A DNA stretch of 64,000 nucleotides from Humibacter sp049446075 (GCF_049446075.1 NZ_JBMSEB010000002.1:1-64000), one strand, 5' to 3'; counted from the stretch's first letter, positions 17,282 through 27,015 are shown. Numbers and translations: made by a program. The notes: generated from the letters alone by a model not told the origin.

Positions 17282-18244
17282 GTGACGATCACCCGACGCG
17301 CCATGCTCGGCGGCACCCTCGGGTCAGTCGCCGCCGGGCTGGCCGGCTGTGCCGCCGTCGACGCATCGGCACCGCTCATCTCCGTGGGATTCGCGCAAAC
17401 CGGCGCGGAGAGCACCTGGCGCGCCGCGAACACGACGTCACTTCGCAACGCGCTCTCTCGGCGTAACGGCTTCGAGCTGATGTTCATCGACTCGCAGGGA
17501 CGCCAGGAGAACGAGATCGCCGCAGTGCGCAGCTTCGTCACACGTGGCGTGGACGTGATCGTGCTGGCGCCGATGGTCGAGAGCGGATGGCACGATGTGC
17601 TCGAGGAGGCGCGGCAGGCGGGCATTCCCGTCGTGCTCGAGGACCGCGGCATCGACCCGAGGGATTCGTCGCTGTACGTGAGCCGCGTCGGCGACGACTT
17701 TCGCCGCGAAGGATTCCTCGCCGCGGAGTGGATCGCGGCCACCTCCAAACCGACGACCCGCATCGTCGAGCTCCTCGGCACGACGGGGTCGAGCGCAGCA
17801 CTCGACCGCTCGGCCGGATTCGACGAGATGATCGCCGGCCATGGGTTCACCGTGCTCGACGCGCAAGACGCTGGATTCACGCGCGCGGGCGGCAAGGAGG
17901 TGATGGCGACATTCCTGGAGAAGCACGGCGACGACATCCAGTTGCTGTTCGCCCAGAACGACGACATGGGGCTCGGCGCCATCGAGGCGATCGCGGCCGC
18001 GGGACTCGAACCGGGGCGCGATATCCGGATCGTCACCATCGACGGCACACGCGACGCGCTGACCGAGCTCGTCGCCGGGCGCCTCAACCAGGTCGTGCAG
18101 TGCAACCCGATGCTCGGACCACGCGTGGCTTCCGTGGTGCGCGCCGTGCACGCCAGGGCCGAAGTGAAGCGCGAATACATCGCGACTGACCGCGTCTTCG
18201 ACGCGAAGGCCGCGAAGGAGGTGCTCGCCACGTGGCCGTACTGA
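17282..18244 (+). CDS. YtfQ-like sugar-binding lipoprotein (furanose-type CUT2 importer)
   Basis: Sugar-binding protein of 320 aa closely patterned on YtfQ, the E. coli galactofuranose-binding protein: SVGFAQTGAESTWRAANT, QGRQENEIAAVRSFV and PVVLEDRGID. GTG 17282 follows GGAGGAG. The N-terminus has a twin-arginine-like TRRAMLGG and a lipobox LAGC with Cys23, suggesting a lipoprotein possibly exported by Tat. First gene of a five-gene operon with two permeases, an ATPase and lacI. Furanose sugars (galactofuranose, arabinofuranose) are the expected cargo from homology and context; the actual ligand is unproven. Confidence 0.9.
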   Translation: MTITRRAMLGGTLGSVAAGLAGCAAVDASAPLISVGFAQTGAESTWRAANTTSLRNALSRRNGFELMFIDSQGRQENEIAAVRSFVTRGVDVIVLAPMVESGWHDVLEEARQAGIPVVLEDRGIDPRDSSLYVSRVGDDFRREGFLAAEWIAATSKPTTRIVELLGTTGSSAALDRSAGFDEMIAGHGFTVLDAQDAGFTRAGGKEVMATFLEKHGDDIQLLFAQNDDMGLGAIEAIAAAGLEPGRDIRIVTIDGTRDALTELVAGRLNQVVQCNPMLGPRVASVVRAVHARAEVKREYIATDRVFDAKAAKEVLATWPY

Positions 18245-19293
18245 CCCAGACACGCAGCGACTCCCTCGCCCGGCATCGGATGAACGCACTGCTGCGCCGA
18301 CCGCAGCTGTGGTCCGTCGTCATCCTGCTCGTTCTGGTCGCCATCAACGCCGCCGTGCGACCCGACTTCTTGGCGATCTCGATGCGCAGGGGCGCCCTGT
18401 ACGGCAGCATTCCCGACATCGTGCGAGACGCCGCACCCCTCATGCTCGTCTCGCTCGGGATGCTGCTCGTGATCGCGGTGCGCGGCCTCGACCTCTCCGT
18501 GGGTGCCGTGCTGTCGGTCGGCGGCGCCGTCGCGCTCGCGGTGATCGCGGCCTCCCCGCAGCCTGGTTCGATGAGTGCCGTCGCGCTCGGCGTCGCGGCC
18601 GGCCTCGGAGTCGGCATTCTGCTCGGGGCCTGGAACGGAATGCTGGTCGCCGCAGTCGGCGTGCAGCCGATCATCGCGACACTCGTGCTCATGCTTGCCG
18701 GACGAGGGCTCGCCATGCTCGTCACGCACGGTCAGGTGGAGACAGTCGTGAGCCCGCCATACGCGTGGATCGCGTCTGACACCCTGTTCGGCATTCCGGC
18801 ACCCGCCGTCCTCGCCGCGGTGGTCGTCGTCGCCACCACACTGCTGCTTCGGCGCACCGCACTCGGCACCATGATCGAATCCATCGGGGCGAACCCGGTG
18901 GCCAGCCGCATGGCGGGTCTTCGCGTGCGTGTACTCACCTGGACCGTCTACGCGATCAGCGGCCTCTTCGCCGCCGCCAGCGGGCTCATCGTGAGCTCCG
19001 ACATCATGTCTGCCGATGCGAGCAACGCGGGACTCGGCATCGAGGTGGATGCGATTCTCGCGGTGGTCATCGGCGGCACCTCGCTGCGGGGCGGCCGGTT
19101 CTCGATCGGGGGCACGGTGCTCGGCGTGCTCACCGTGCAGGTGCTCACCTCTACGGTGACGTATCTCGGCAGCTCGCCCGCGACGTCCCCGCTCTTCGAG
19201 GGCGTCATCATCATCGCGGTCTGTCTGCTGCAGGCACCGCGCACGGGTGCGCTCGTCGAGCGCCTCGGGGCGAAGTGGCGGGGCATCCGATGA
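18232..19293 (+). CDS. YtfT-like CUT2 sugar permease
   Basis: Membrane permease of 353 aa. GTG 18232 lies inside the end of the binding-protein gene (13-base overlap) behind a strong AAGGAGGTG, which decides the start. The family signature is IAVRGLDLSVGAVLSVGG, with VVIGGTSLRGGRFSIGG near the C-terminal third. About ten hydrophobic segments are visible. It pairs with the next permease, as in the E. coli ytfT-yjfF arrangement. Confidence 0.93.
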   Translation: MAVLTQTRSDSLARHRMNALLRRPQLWSVVILLVLVAINAAVRPDFLAISMRRGALYGSIPDIVRDAAPLMLVSLGMLLVIAVRGLDLSVGAVLSVGGAVALAVIAASPQPGSMSAVALGVAAGLGVGILLGAWNGMLVAAVGVQPIIATLVLMLAGRGLAMLVTHGQVETVVSPPYAWIASDTLFGIPAPAVLAAVVVVATTLLLRRTALGTMIESIGANPVASRMAGLRVRVLTWTVYAISGLFAAASGLIVSSDIMSADASNAGLGIEVDAILAVVIGGTSLRGGRFSIGGTVLGVLTVQVLTSTVTYLGSSPATSPLFEGVIIIAVCLLQAPRTGALVERLGAKWRGIR

Positions 19294-20288
19294 GCACGCA
19301 ATCGACCCACATGCCGCCGCTCGGATGGTCTGTCAGGCGACGGCTGCACCTGCCTCCTGTACTCGTCGCCGTCGTCATGCTCGGGATGCTCGTGCTCGGT
19401 GATCAGCTCGCGTTCGGCGGGTTCGTCTCGGCTCGCCTGTTCTCGAACCTTTTCCTCGACACGGGCTACCTCATGGTGCTAGCCATCGGCATGACGTTCG
19501 TCGTACTGTCGGGCGGCCTCGACCTGTCGGTGGGGTCGGTCATCGGGCTGGGTGGCGTCGTCGGAGCGAAGCTGCTCTCGGCGGGGGTGCCGGCCGGTAT
19601 CGCCATACCGTTGGTCGTTGCATCCGGCGCCGGCATCGGTCTTGTCAATGGCGTGCTCGTCGCGCTGTTCGACGTGCAGCCGATCGTGGCTACGCTCGCC
19701 GGAATGTTCCTTGCCAGGGGGCTCGCTTACACGGTGAGCCTCACCCCCGTCGCGATTCACGACAGCGGCCTCAACTCACTGGCTCTGGTCTCGCTGGGCG
19801 TTGGCGAGCTCCAGTTCTCGGTCGGCGTCATACTCGCGCTCGCGCTCGCGGTCGCGGCGTTCCTGGTGCTGCAGCGCACCCGCTTCGGCCGCACGGTCTT
19901 CGCGATCGGCGGCAACGCCGACGGCGCTCGGCTCATGGGACTGGCCGTCGTGCGCACCACCGTGCTCGTGTACGTCGTGAGCGGTGTCTGCGCGGGCATC
20001 GCCGCCGTCCTGTTCTCGTCGTACACGTCGTCCGGCGACCCGCAAGCCGGGGTCGGCATGGAGCTCGCCGCGATCGCCGCCGTTGTCATCGGCGGCACGA
20101 CGTTGGGCGGAGGTCATGGCGGCGTCGTCGGAACCGTCGTCGGGGTTCTCGTGTACGGCGTCATCCAGTTGACCATCGATTACCTGGGCGTCGACTCGTG
20201 GTGGACGCCCATTGTGCTGGGGCTGCTGCTGCTCGTCTTCGTGGTGGCGCAACGGTTCGCGAGCAGCAGGACGGCGGTGCTGCGATGA
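19290..20288 (+). CDS. YjfF-like CUT2 sugar permease
   Basis: Second membrane permease of the importer, 332 aa. ATG 19290 overlaps the stop of the preceding gene (ATGA); an in-frame GTG five codons earlier is less likely. Signature FVVLSGGLDLSVGSVIGLGG and VVIGGTTLGGGHGGVVGT. Two different permeases per importer is the hallmark of the YtfQRT-YjfF family, unlike the single-permease importer on the other side of the control region. Confidence 0.93.
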   Translation: MSTQSTHMPPLGWSVRRRLHLPPVLVAVVMLGMLVLGDQLAFGGFVSARLFSNLFLDTGYLMVLAIGMTFVVLSGGLDLSVGSVIGLGGVVGAKLLSAGVPAGIAIPLVVASGAGIGLVNGVLVALFDVQPIVATLAGMFLARGLAYTVSLTPVAIHDSGLNSLALVSLGVGELQFSVGVILALALAVAAFLVLQRTRFGRTVFAIGGNADGARLMGLAVVRTTVLVYVVSGVCAGIAAVLFSSYTSSGDPQAGVGMELAAIAAVVIGGTTLGGGHGGVVGTVVGVLVYGVIQLTIDYLGVDSWWTPIVLGLLLLVFVVAQRFASSRTAVLR

Positions 20289-21817
20289 ACTCCGGCGACC
20301 CGTTCATCCGGATGCTCGGCATCACCGTCCGCTACCCGGGACACCTGGCGCTGGATGCTGTCGACCTCGACCTGCACCGGGGTGAGGTGCATTCGCTGCT
20401 GGGTGAGAACGGCGCGGGCAAGTCGACGCTCATCAAGGTGCTGACGGGCGCCATCCATCCGGTGCGAGGTGAGATTCTGTGCAACGGTGCGCCCGTGCAG
20501 ATCTCCTCGCCGGGCGACGCACTCGCCGCCGGGATCGGGGTCGTTTACCAGGAGGCCGGGCTGCTCCCGAACCTCTCGATAGCCGAGAACGTGATGCTCG
20601 GTGACGAGCCGCACGGCAGGTTCGGCATCGACCGTCGAACCATGCTGCATCGTGCCGCCGAGCTGCTCGAGCGCCTCGGCGCCGACGTGGATCCCCGCTC
20701 TCCCCTTGGCGGGCATCCGCCGGCCATCCGTCAACTCGTCGCGATGGCGCGCGCCGTCCGCTCCAACCCTCGGGTACTCGTGCTCGACGAGCCGACCGCG
20801 AGCCTCGACGAGGCTGAGACCGGACACGTGCTCGACGTCATCCGGTCGCTGCGCGACGAGGGCGTCGCCGTGCTGTTCGTGTCGCACATTCTGGAACAGG
20901 TCTACGAGATCGCGGACCGACTGACCGTGCTGCGGGGCGGCATCCGTGTCGGCGAGTTCCCGACGGCCGACGTGCTGCGGCGCGACCTCGTGCAGCGAAT
21001 GCTCGGCCGCGATCCCCGCGAACTCGACGAGATCATCGAGCAGCGCTCTGCGGAGCAGCTCGTGAGCCCGGCCCCGATCTTGCAGGCCGAGGGCCTGCGC
21101 TCGGCCGGCTTGCGCGCACCCGTCGACCTCGAGCTGAGCGAGGGCGAGATCGTGGGTGTCGCCGGCCTGCTGGGATCGGGCCGCACGGAGCTGGCAAGGG
21201 CCATTACCGGCATCGATCCCATCGCAGACGGCCGGCTCGCAGGCGGCACGCTTCGAACCCAGTACCACTCCCCTCGCGCCGCGCTCGGCGCCCGGGTCGT
21301 GTATGCCTCGGAGAACCGCATCTCGGAGGGCCTGATCGGCCAGCTCAGCGTGCGTGAGAACATCACGCTCGCGATCCAGGCACAGCGCGGATGGTTTCTG
21401 CGGATGCCGCGGGCACGGCAGAACGAGCTAGCCATGAGCTACCTCGAAGCGCTCAACGTGTGGCCATGCGATCCGGACCAGCCTGCCGCGTCGCTCTCCA
21501 GCGGCAACCAGCAGAAGGTCCTGCTGGCCCGCTGGCTGGCGATCGCCCCGCGAGTGCTGGTGCTCGACGAGCCGACCAGGGGTATCGATGTCGGCGCTAA
21601 GGTGGAAGTCCAGCGTCTCGTGGCGTCGATGGCGGCCAATGGCGTCGGCGTCGTGTACATCTCCGCAGAGCCCGACGAAATCCTGCGCTTGTCTGACCGG
21701 ATCGTGATCATGCGCGATCGGTCGATCGTGGGCATCGTGGCGAACGACGATGAGTTGGACAGGGAACTATTGCTGGCGCTCATCGCGGATGGAGGCGAGG
21801 CGAATGGCACGGACTGA
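20285..21817 (+). CDS. YtfR-like CUT2 sugar ABC ATPase
   Basis: Double-domain ATPase of 510 aa. ATG 20285 overlaps the permease stop (ATGA). Domain 1: Walker A GENGAGKST, Walker B VLVLDEPTAS. Domain 2: degenerate P-loop GLLGSGRTE, signature SLSSGNQQK, Walker B VLVLDEPTRGID. It completes the YtfQRT-YjfF-type importer. Its 3' end overlaps the start of lacI by 14 bases, so the repressor is co-translated. Confidence 0.94.
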   Translation: MNSGDPFIRMLGITVRYPGHLALDAVDLDLHRGEVHSLLGENGAGKSTLIKVLTGAIHPVRGEILCNGAPVQISSPGDALAAGIGVVYQEAGLLPNLSIAENVMLGDEPHGRFGIDRRTMLHRAAELLERLGADVDPRSPLGGHPPAIRQLVAMARAVRSNPRVLVLDEPTASLDEAETGHVLDVIRSLRDEGVAVLFVSHILEQVYEIADRLTVLRGGIRVGEFPTADVLRRDLVQRMLGRDPRELDEIIEQRSAEQLVSPAPILQAEGLRSAGLRAPVDLELSEGEIVGVAGLLGSGRTELARAITGIDPIADGRLAGGTLRTQYHSPRAALGARVVYASENRISEGLIGQLSVRENITLAIQAQRGWFLRMPRARQNELAMSYLEALNVWPCDPDQPAASLSSGNQQKVLLARWLAIAPRVLVLDEPTRGIDVGAKVEVQRLVASMAANGVGVVYISAEPDEILRLSDRIVIMRDRSIVGIVANDDELDRELLLALIADGGEANGTD

Positions 21818-22889
21818 GGGGAACCGTGCGGCGACGATCTTCGATGTCGCGCGCCTTGCCGGGGTGTCGCATCAGACGGTCTCCCGAGTGATCAACGATT
21901 CGCCTGACGTACGGGACCAGACCAGGGAGCGCGTACGCAAGGCGATCAAACAGCTCAGGTACGAGCCGTCTGCAGCGGCGCGCGCGCTCGTGACCAGGCG
22001 CACCCGAACGATAGGGCTCATCGCGCCCGGGTCCGCGGATTACGGGCCGGCGAGCATCCAGCGCTACTTCAACGAGGCCGCGCACGCAGCCAGGTACAGC
22101 GTGTTCACGGTCAGCGTTCCAGGCGGCAGCGCGAGCGAGGCGCGTAGCGCCGTCGAGTCCCTGCTGCGGCAGAACGTCGAGGCCGTGGTGCTCGTGCAGC
22201 TCGACGTCACCACGATCGAGTCTCTGCGCGGGCTCGACGTCGGCGTTCCGCTCATCTCGATCTCAGCGCCTGGTCGCGACGGCGACGTCGTCTCGATCGA
22301 CCAGTACGGCGGCGCGAGAGCAGCCGTACAGCACCTCATCGACTCGGGCTACCTCGACGTGATCCACGTTGCCGGGCCGGCGGACCACCCGGACTCACGT
22401 GAGCGGCAGCGCGGCTGGGCCGACGAGCTGGCCGACGCGGGTGTTCCGCGGGGCGCCCTATACCACGCCGACTGGTCGGCGGCGGAGGGCCACCGCATCG
22501 GACTCGAACTCACCGTGATCGCCGGCAAGACGGCGGTTTTCGCCGCCAACGACCAGATCGCGCTCGGCGTCATGTCGGCGCTCACGCAGCGCGGACTCCG
22601 CGTTCCCGACGACGTGGGCGTCGTGGGCTTCGACAATATTCCGGAGTCCGTGTTCTTCACGCCGCCGCTGTCCACCGTCACGCAGGACTTCGCCGCCCTC
22701 GGACAGCTCGCGCTGCGGCGGGTGCTCGACAGACTCGACGGAGACGAGACGTCGCCGTCGCCGCCGCCCATACCCGTCGCCCTCGTCGTGCGCGCCTCGA
22801 GCCAACGGCGTCGCGGCCCCGCAGGCGACACGCCTGCGGACGCCGACGTGACCGAGCAATCCCGCACGCAGGCCACCCGCACACGCTGA
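21804..22889 (+). CDS. LacI-family repressor at end of the YtfQ-like importer operon
   Basis: Regulator of 361 aa. ATG 21804 has GGAGG 8 bases upstream; the frame is open upstream inside the ATPase gene. The helix-turn-helix is TIFDVARLAGVSHQTVSRVI, followed by an effector domain (VGFDNIPESVFFTPPLSTV) and an Arg/Pro-rich C-terminal tail of about 35 residues that is longer than usual. Being last in the operon, it probably autoregulates, and the three TGTGA-type operators at 17034-17229 are the best candidates for its sites. It resembles the LacI protein at 27150 in helix-turn-helix sequence. Confidence 0.93.
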   Translation: MARTEGNRAATIFDVARLAGVSHQTVSRVINDSPDVRDQTRERVRKAIKQLRYEPSAAARALVTRRTRTIGLIAPGSADYGPASIQRYFNEAAHAARYSVFTVSVPGGSASEARSAVESLLRQNVEAVVLVQLDVTTIESLRGLDVGVPLISISAPGRDGDVVSIDQYGGARAAVQHLIDSGYLDVIHVAGPADHPDSRERQRGWADELADAGVPRGALYHADWSAAEGHRIGLELTVIAGKTAVFAANDQIALGVMSALTQRGLRVPDDVGVVGFDNIPESVFFTPPLSTVTQDFAALGQLALRRVLDRLDGDETSPSPPPIPVALVVRASSQRRRGPAGDTPADADVTEQSRTQATRTR

Positions 22890-22911
22890 GCAGGCCGATC
22901 GTCGGCGCTTT

Positions 22912-22976
22912 TTGCGCCAGTTCGTCGTGATTGCGCCCCATTTACTGGCGCAAGCACGCCGAACTGGCGCAATCAG
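22912..22976. repeat. 65-bp dispersed palindromic repeat, copy 1
   Basis: Four TTGCGCC/GGCGCAA modules arranged as nested inverted repeats (TTGCGCCAG…CTGGCGCAA). It lies between convergent genes (lacI plus, araA minus), where it could also act as terminator. A second copy of identical length is at 56391. Confidence 0.8.
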
Positions 22977-22999
22977 TTGCTGGTGCCGTCGCGCTCGCG

Positions 23000-24523
23000 T
23001 CAGATGCCGCGCTGGAGACGCCAGTACGCGGCACTCCACTTGAGCTGCTGCTCGAACTCGCGAGGCCTCGTGTCGTTGTCGATCACCACGAGCTCGGTGT
23101 CGGCCATGCGAGCGAAGTCCTCCCACGCCTCGATGCCCACGGCGTTCGTCATCACCGTGTGGTGCGCGGCACCGGCCTGCAGCCAGGCCCACGCCGACGT
23201 GCGGAAGTCGGGCTCCGGAATCCACACGGCACGTCCGACCGGCAGCTTCGGCAGGGGCTCGGTGGGCGGCACCACCTCGACGACGTTGGCGGTGAGGCGG
23301 AAGCGGTCGCGCATATCCGAGAGCGCAACGACCACGGCCGGGCCGGCATCCGCGTTGAAGACCAGGCGCACGGGGTCGTCCTTGCCGCCGATGCCCAGCG
23401 GGTGGATCTCCAGCGTCGGCTTCGCCGAGCTCAGCGACGGGCTCACCTCGAGCATGTGGGCACCGAGAATGCGCTCCTGCCCCGGGGTCAGGTCGTACGT
23501 GTAGTCCTCCATCAGGGATGCCCCACCCGGAAGACCCGCACCCATCACGTTCGCGACGCGCACGAGCACGGCTGTCTTCCAGTCGCCCTCCGCACCGAAT
23601 CCGTAGCCCTCGGCCATGAGCCGCTGCACGGCAAGACCGGGCAGCTGCTTGAGAGCGCCGAGGTCTTCGAAGTTGGTCGTGAACGCACCGAACCCGCCCT
23701 CCTCGAGGAACGAGCGCAGGCCGAGCTCGATGGCCGCGCCGTCGCGCAGCGACTGATGGCGCTCTCCGTCGCGACGCAGCTCGGGAACCACGTCGTACAG
23801 CTCTTCGTATTCGGCCACGAGCGCATCGATGTCCGACTCGGATGCCTGCGCGACAGCATCCGCAAGCTCGTTCACGCCCCAGGTGTTCACCTGCACTCCG
23901 AAGACGTGTTCGGCCTCGGTCTTGTCACCCTCGGTCACGGCCACGAACCGCATGTTGTCACCGAACCGGGCCAGCTTGAGAGAACGGGATGCCGCGTATC
24001 CTGCAGCAGCGCGCGCCCACGTACCGATGCGGCCGCTCACGGCCGGATCGCTGACGTGGCCGACGACCGTCGTGCGCGAGACACCGAGCCTGGACTGGAT
24101 GTAGCCGAACTCCCGGTCACCGTGGGCGGCCTGGTTCAGGTTCATGAAGTCGAAGTCGATCTCACTCCACGGCAGCTCCACATTGGCCTGCGTGTGCAGG
24201 TGCAGAAGCGGCTTCTGCAGCGCGTCGAGCCCCGCGATCCACATCTTCGCCGGGCTGAACGTGTGCATCCATGCGATCACGCCGATTACCGAGTCGTCGG
24301 CGTTCGCCTCGAGCGCGATCCGCCGGATCTGGTCCGAGCCGGTCAGCACCGGCTTCCATACGATGCGCACCGGCACATCCGACGATGCCCCGAGCTGGTC
24401 GGAGATGGCGCGCGACTGATCGGCGACCTGCGCCAGCGTCTCCGGGCCGTACAGGTGCTGGCTCCCGGTGAGGAACCAGACCTCGTAGCCGTCGAGCGAG
24501 GTGGTGAGAGGAGTGCGAGTCAT
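23000..24523 (-). CDS. araA: L-arabinose isomerase
   Basis: Cytosolic isomerase of 507 aa converting L-arabinose to L-ribulose with a divalent metal. The family N-terminus EVWFLTGSQHLYGPE is intact, as are the metal-site glutamates in GYGFGAEGDWKTA and LMEDYTYDL and the histidines in GAHMLEVSPSL and AAHHTVMTN. Length matches the family (about 500 aa). Last gene of araD-araB-araA, 51 bases after araB, and convergent with lacI. Confidence 0.98.
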   Translation of the reverse strand: MTRTPLTTSLDGYEVWFLTGSQHLYGPETLAQVADQSRAISDQLGASSDVPVRIVWKPVLTGSDQIRRIALEANADDSVIGVIAWMHTFSPAKMWIAGLDALQKPLLHLHTQANVELPWSEIDFDFMNLNQAAHGDREFGYIQSRLGVSRTTVVGHVSDPAVSGRIGTWARAAAGYAASRSLKLARFGDNMRFVAVTEGDKTEAEHVFGVQVNTWGVNELADAVAQASESDIDALVAEYEELYDVVPELRRDGERHQSLRDGAAIELGLRSFLEEGGFGAFTTNFEDLGALKQLPGLAVQRLMAEGYGFGAEGDWKTAVLVRVANVMGAGLPGGASLMEDYTYDLTPGQERILGAHMLEVSPSLSSAKPTLEIHPLGIGGKDDPVRLVFNADAGPAVVVALSDMRDRFRLTANVVEVVPPTEPLPKLPVGRAVWIPEPDFRTSAWAWLQAGAAHHTVMTNAVGIEAWEDFARMADTELVVIDNDTRPREFEQQLKWSAAYWRLQRGI

Positions 24524-24574
24524 GGATGTTCCTTATGTGTCTGTGTTGATGTGTGTCTCTCGGGGCGACGCGAG

Positions 24575-26218
24575 CTACAGCGCAGTGATCGCCGCGCGCT
24601 CGACGGCGAGGCCGGCGCGGTACTTCTCGAGGTAGGCCTCGAATCCGGCGACGTCCCCGGCGTCTGGCTCCGCGGTGTGCACCGCGGCGTTCGCGAAGAC
24701 GCGCTCGTTCAGGTAGTCGGCCAGGGCCGGCCGGGCTTCGCTGGAGACGGATGCCTCGCGTGCGTACGCGGCGAGCACCGCGATCCCCCAGGCGCCACCC
24801 TCCGCCGCGGTCTCGCCCACAGCCACCGGCGCGTTCAGCGCCGCCGCGAGAAAGCGCTGCGCGACACCGGCGGTGCGGAAGATGCCGCCGTGGGCGAGCA
24901 TCCGGTCGATCGCAACACCTTCGTCGGAGAGCACGCGCATCCCGAGGCTGAGCGTGCCGAACACGCCGTAGAGCTGAGCACGGATGACGTTCGCCAGCGT
25001 GAACCGGCTGTCTGGCGTGCGCACGAAGAGCGGACGCCCCTCGTCCGTACCTGTCACCGGCTCTCCAGCGAGGTAGTTGTACGCGAGCAGGCCGCCGGCA
25101 TCCGCTTCGCCGTTCAACGCTTCACGGAACAGCAGCTCGAACACACCGTCTGCGTTCAGGTCCGAGCCCGCGAGCTCGGCGAACCGTGAGAAGAGTCCGG
25201 CCCATTCGGCCAGCTCGCTCGCCCCGTTGTTGCAGTGCACCATCGCGACGGGGTCGCCGGACGGCGTCGTGACGAGGTCGAGCTCCTCGTGCGACTCGGC
25301 CAACGGATGCTCGAGCACGACCATCGCGAAGATGCTCGTGCCGGCACTCACGTTGCCGGTTCGCGGTGCGACCGCGTTTGTCGCGACCATGCCGGTGCCG
25401 GCATCCCCCTCTGGCGGACACAGCGGGATGCCCGGCTGCAGCACCCCGGACGGGTCGAGCAGCGCCGCACCCTCCCCCGTCAGTTCGCCCGCCGGCTCAC
25501 CTGCCGAGAGCACCTCGGGGAGGAGGCTGGCGAGGGGGGCTGGGATGGCGGCCTTCGCCTCGCTGCGGGAGGATACGAGGGTGTCGAGGCGGGCGAGCAG
25601 GTCGGCGTCGTAATTACCGGTCGCGGAATCGATCGGGAACATGCCGGAGGCGTCGCCGACGCCGAGCACCTTGCGGCCCGTCAGTTTCCAGTGCACGTAA
25701 CCAGCGAGCGTCGTCGTGAAGGCGACCTGCGGCACGTGCGGCTCGTCGTCGAGCACCGCCTGATAGAGGTGAGCCACCGACCAGCGCAGCGGGATGTTCA
25801 CACCGAACAGCTCGCTGAGTTCGGCTGCGGCGGGCCCCGTCGTGGTGTTGCGCCAGGTGCGGAACGGAACGAGCAACTCGCCGTTGCCATCGAACGGCAG
25901 GTAACCGTGCATCATCGCCGAGATGCCGATAGCGCCGAGCGAGGTGAGCTCGCCGTCGTAGCGTCGCCGCACGTCTGCCACCAGGTCGGCGTATGCCGCC
26001 TGGATTCCGCTCCAGACATCCTCGAGCGAGTAGGTCCACCTGCGGTCGACGAACGCGTTCTCCCACGCGTGGCTGCCGGTGGCGATCGTCACCGCCGGAT
26101 CGTCGCCGATCAGGCAGGCCTTGATGCGCGTGGATCCGAGCTCGATGCCGAGCACGGCCCGACCGGATCGGATGACGTCGGCCGCGACGCCCGACGCGGC
26201 GGCGTCGGCCGCGCTCAC
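24575..26218 (-). CDS. araB: L-ribulokinase (FGGY family)
   Basis: Sugar kinase of 547 aa phosphorylating L-ribulose to L-ribulose 5-phosphate. Two actin-like FGGY domains are visible: N-terminal phosphate loop VLGIELGSTRIKACLI and C-terminal GGIFRTAGVAQRFLAAAL. GTG 26218 overlaps the araD stop by four bases, so the pair is coupled. Assignment to L-ribulose rather than another pentulose rests on its place between araD and araA. Confidence 0.95.
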   Translation of the reverse strand: MSAADAAASGVAADVIRSGRAVLGIELGSTRIKACLIGDDPAVTIATGSHAWENAFVDRRWTYSLEDVWSGIQAAYADLVADVRRRYDGELTSLGAIGISAMMHGYLPFDGNGELLVPFRTWRNTTTGPAAAELSELFGVNIPLRWSVAHLYQAVLDDEPHVPQVAFTTTLAGYVHWKLTGRKVLGVGDASGMFPIDSATGNYDADLLARLDTLVSSRSEAKAAIPAPLASLLPEVLSAGEPAGELTGEGAALLDPSGVLQPGIPLCPPEGDAGTGMVATNAVAPRTGNVSAGTSIFAMVVLEHPLAESHEELDLVTTPSGDPVAMVHCNNGASELAEWAGLFSRFAELAGSDLNADGVFELLFREALNGEADAGGLLAYNYLAGEPVTGTDEGRPLFVRTPDSRFTLANVIRAQLYGVFGTLSLGMRVLSDEGVAIDRMLAHGGIFRTAGVAQRFLAAALNAPVAVGETAAEGGAWGIAVLAAYAREASVSSEARPALADYLNERVFANAAVHTAEPDAGDVAGFEAYLEKYRAGLAVERAAITAL

Positions 26219-26931
26219 GAGTCGCTCCTGCGGGCATCCGTCGCCTGGCCGTAGACGTTCTGATACCTGTCGTAGAGCCGGTCGATCGACTCCGGTGGAA
26301 TGGGGATCAGGTCGCCGCCCTGGCTGGCGATGTGCACCGTGCGAGCGACGTCCTCGACCATGACGGCCGCCTTGACGGCATCCTTCGCACTCACGCCGAT
26401 CGTGAACGGACCGTGGTTCTGCATGAGCACCGCGCGGCTGCGGTGTCCGCGAAGCGTCTCGACAATGCCCCTGCCGATGGAGTCATCACCGATGATCGCG
26501 AAGGGGCCGACCGGGATCGGACCGCCGAACTCGTCGGCCATGGCCGTGATGACGCACGGGATCTCCTCGCCGCGGGCCGCCCAGGCGACCGCGTACGTCG
26601 AGTGCGTGTGCACCACGCCACCGACATCGGGCATATTCCGGTAGACGTATGCGTGTGCAGCGGTGTCACTGGACGGCGAACGCTCGCTGCCGGGCGTACC
26701 AGGGATGACGTTGCCGTCGAGGTCGCACAGGATCATGTTCTCTGGCGCGAGATCGTCGTACGAAACCCCGGACGGCTTGATCACGAACAGGTCTGCCCCC
26801 GGGACACGCCCCGAGACGTTGCCCCCGGTCCACACGACGAGGCCGTAACGCACGAGCTCACCATGCAGTCTCGCGACCTCCTCGCGCACTCTTGCCACGG
26901 CTGCCTCGGTATCGGCATCCAGAATCGTCAC
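26215..26931 (-). CDS. araD: L-ribulose-5-phosphate 4-epimerase
   Basis: Class II aldolase-like epimerase of 238 aa giving D-xylulose 5-phosphate. The conserved elements GNVSGR, KPSGVSYD, the zinc-binding HTHSTYAVAWA pair and HGPFTIG are present. GTG 26931 follows GGAGGA. First of araDBA, 218 bases after a lacI gene in the same direction. Its product feeds the pentose phosphate pathway and the phosphoketolase encoded at 56470. Confidence 0.97.
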   Translation of the reverse strand: MTILDADTEAAVARVREEVARLHGELVRYGLVVWTGGNVSGRVPGADLFVIKPSGVSYDDLAPENMILCDLDGNVIPGTPGSERSPSSDTAAHAYVYRNMPDVGGVVHTHSTYAVAWAARGEEIPCVITAMADEFGGPIPVGPFAIIGDDSIGRGIVETLRGHRSRAVLMQNHGPFTIGVSAKDAVKAAVMVEDVARTVHIASQGGDLIPIPPESIDRLYDRYQNVYGQATDARRSDS

Positions 26932-27015
26932 TGACTCCTCCGTCTCGACATCACGTCGTTCGCGCTTCAGCGCCCTTCGGTCGGTCTACCACACGGCCGG
27001 CCGCGCTCCTCTGGC

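Noticed and set aside
22931..25189. 752-codon plus-strand open frame
   Set aside because: Antisense to araA and araB, whose family motifs are intact, so it is a shadow of high GC content.
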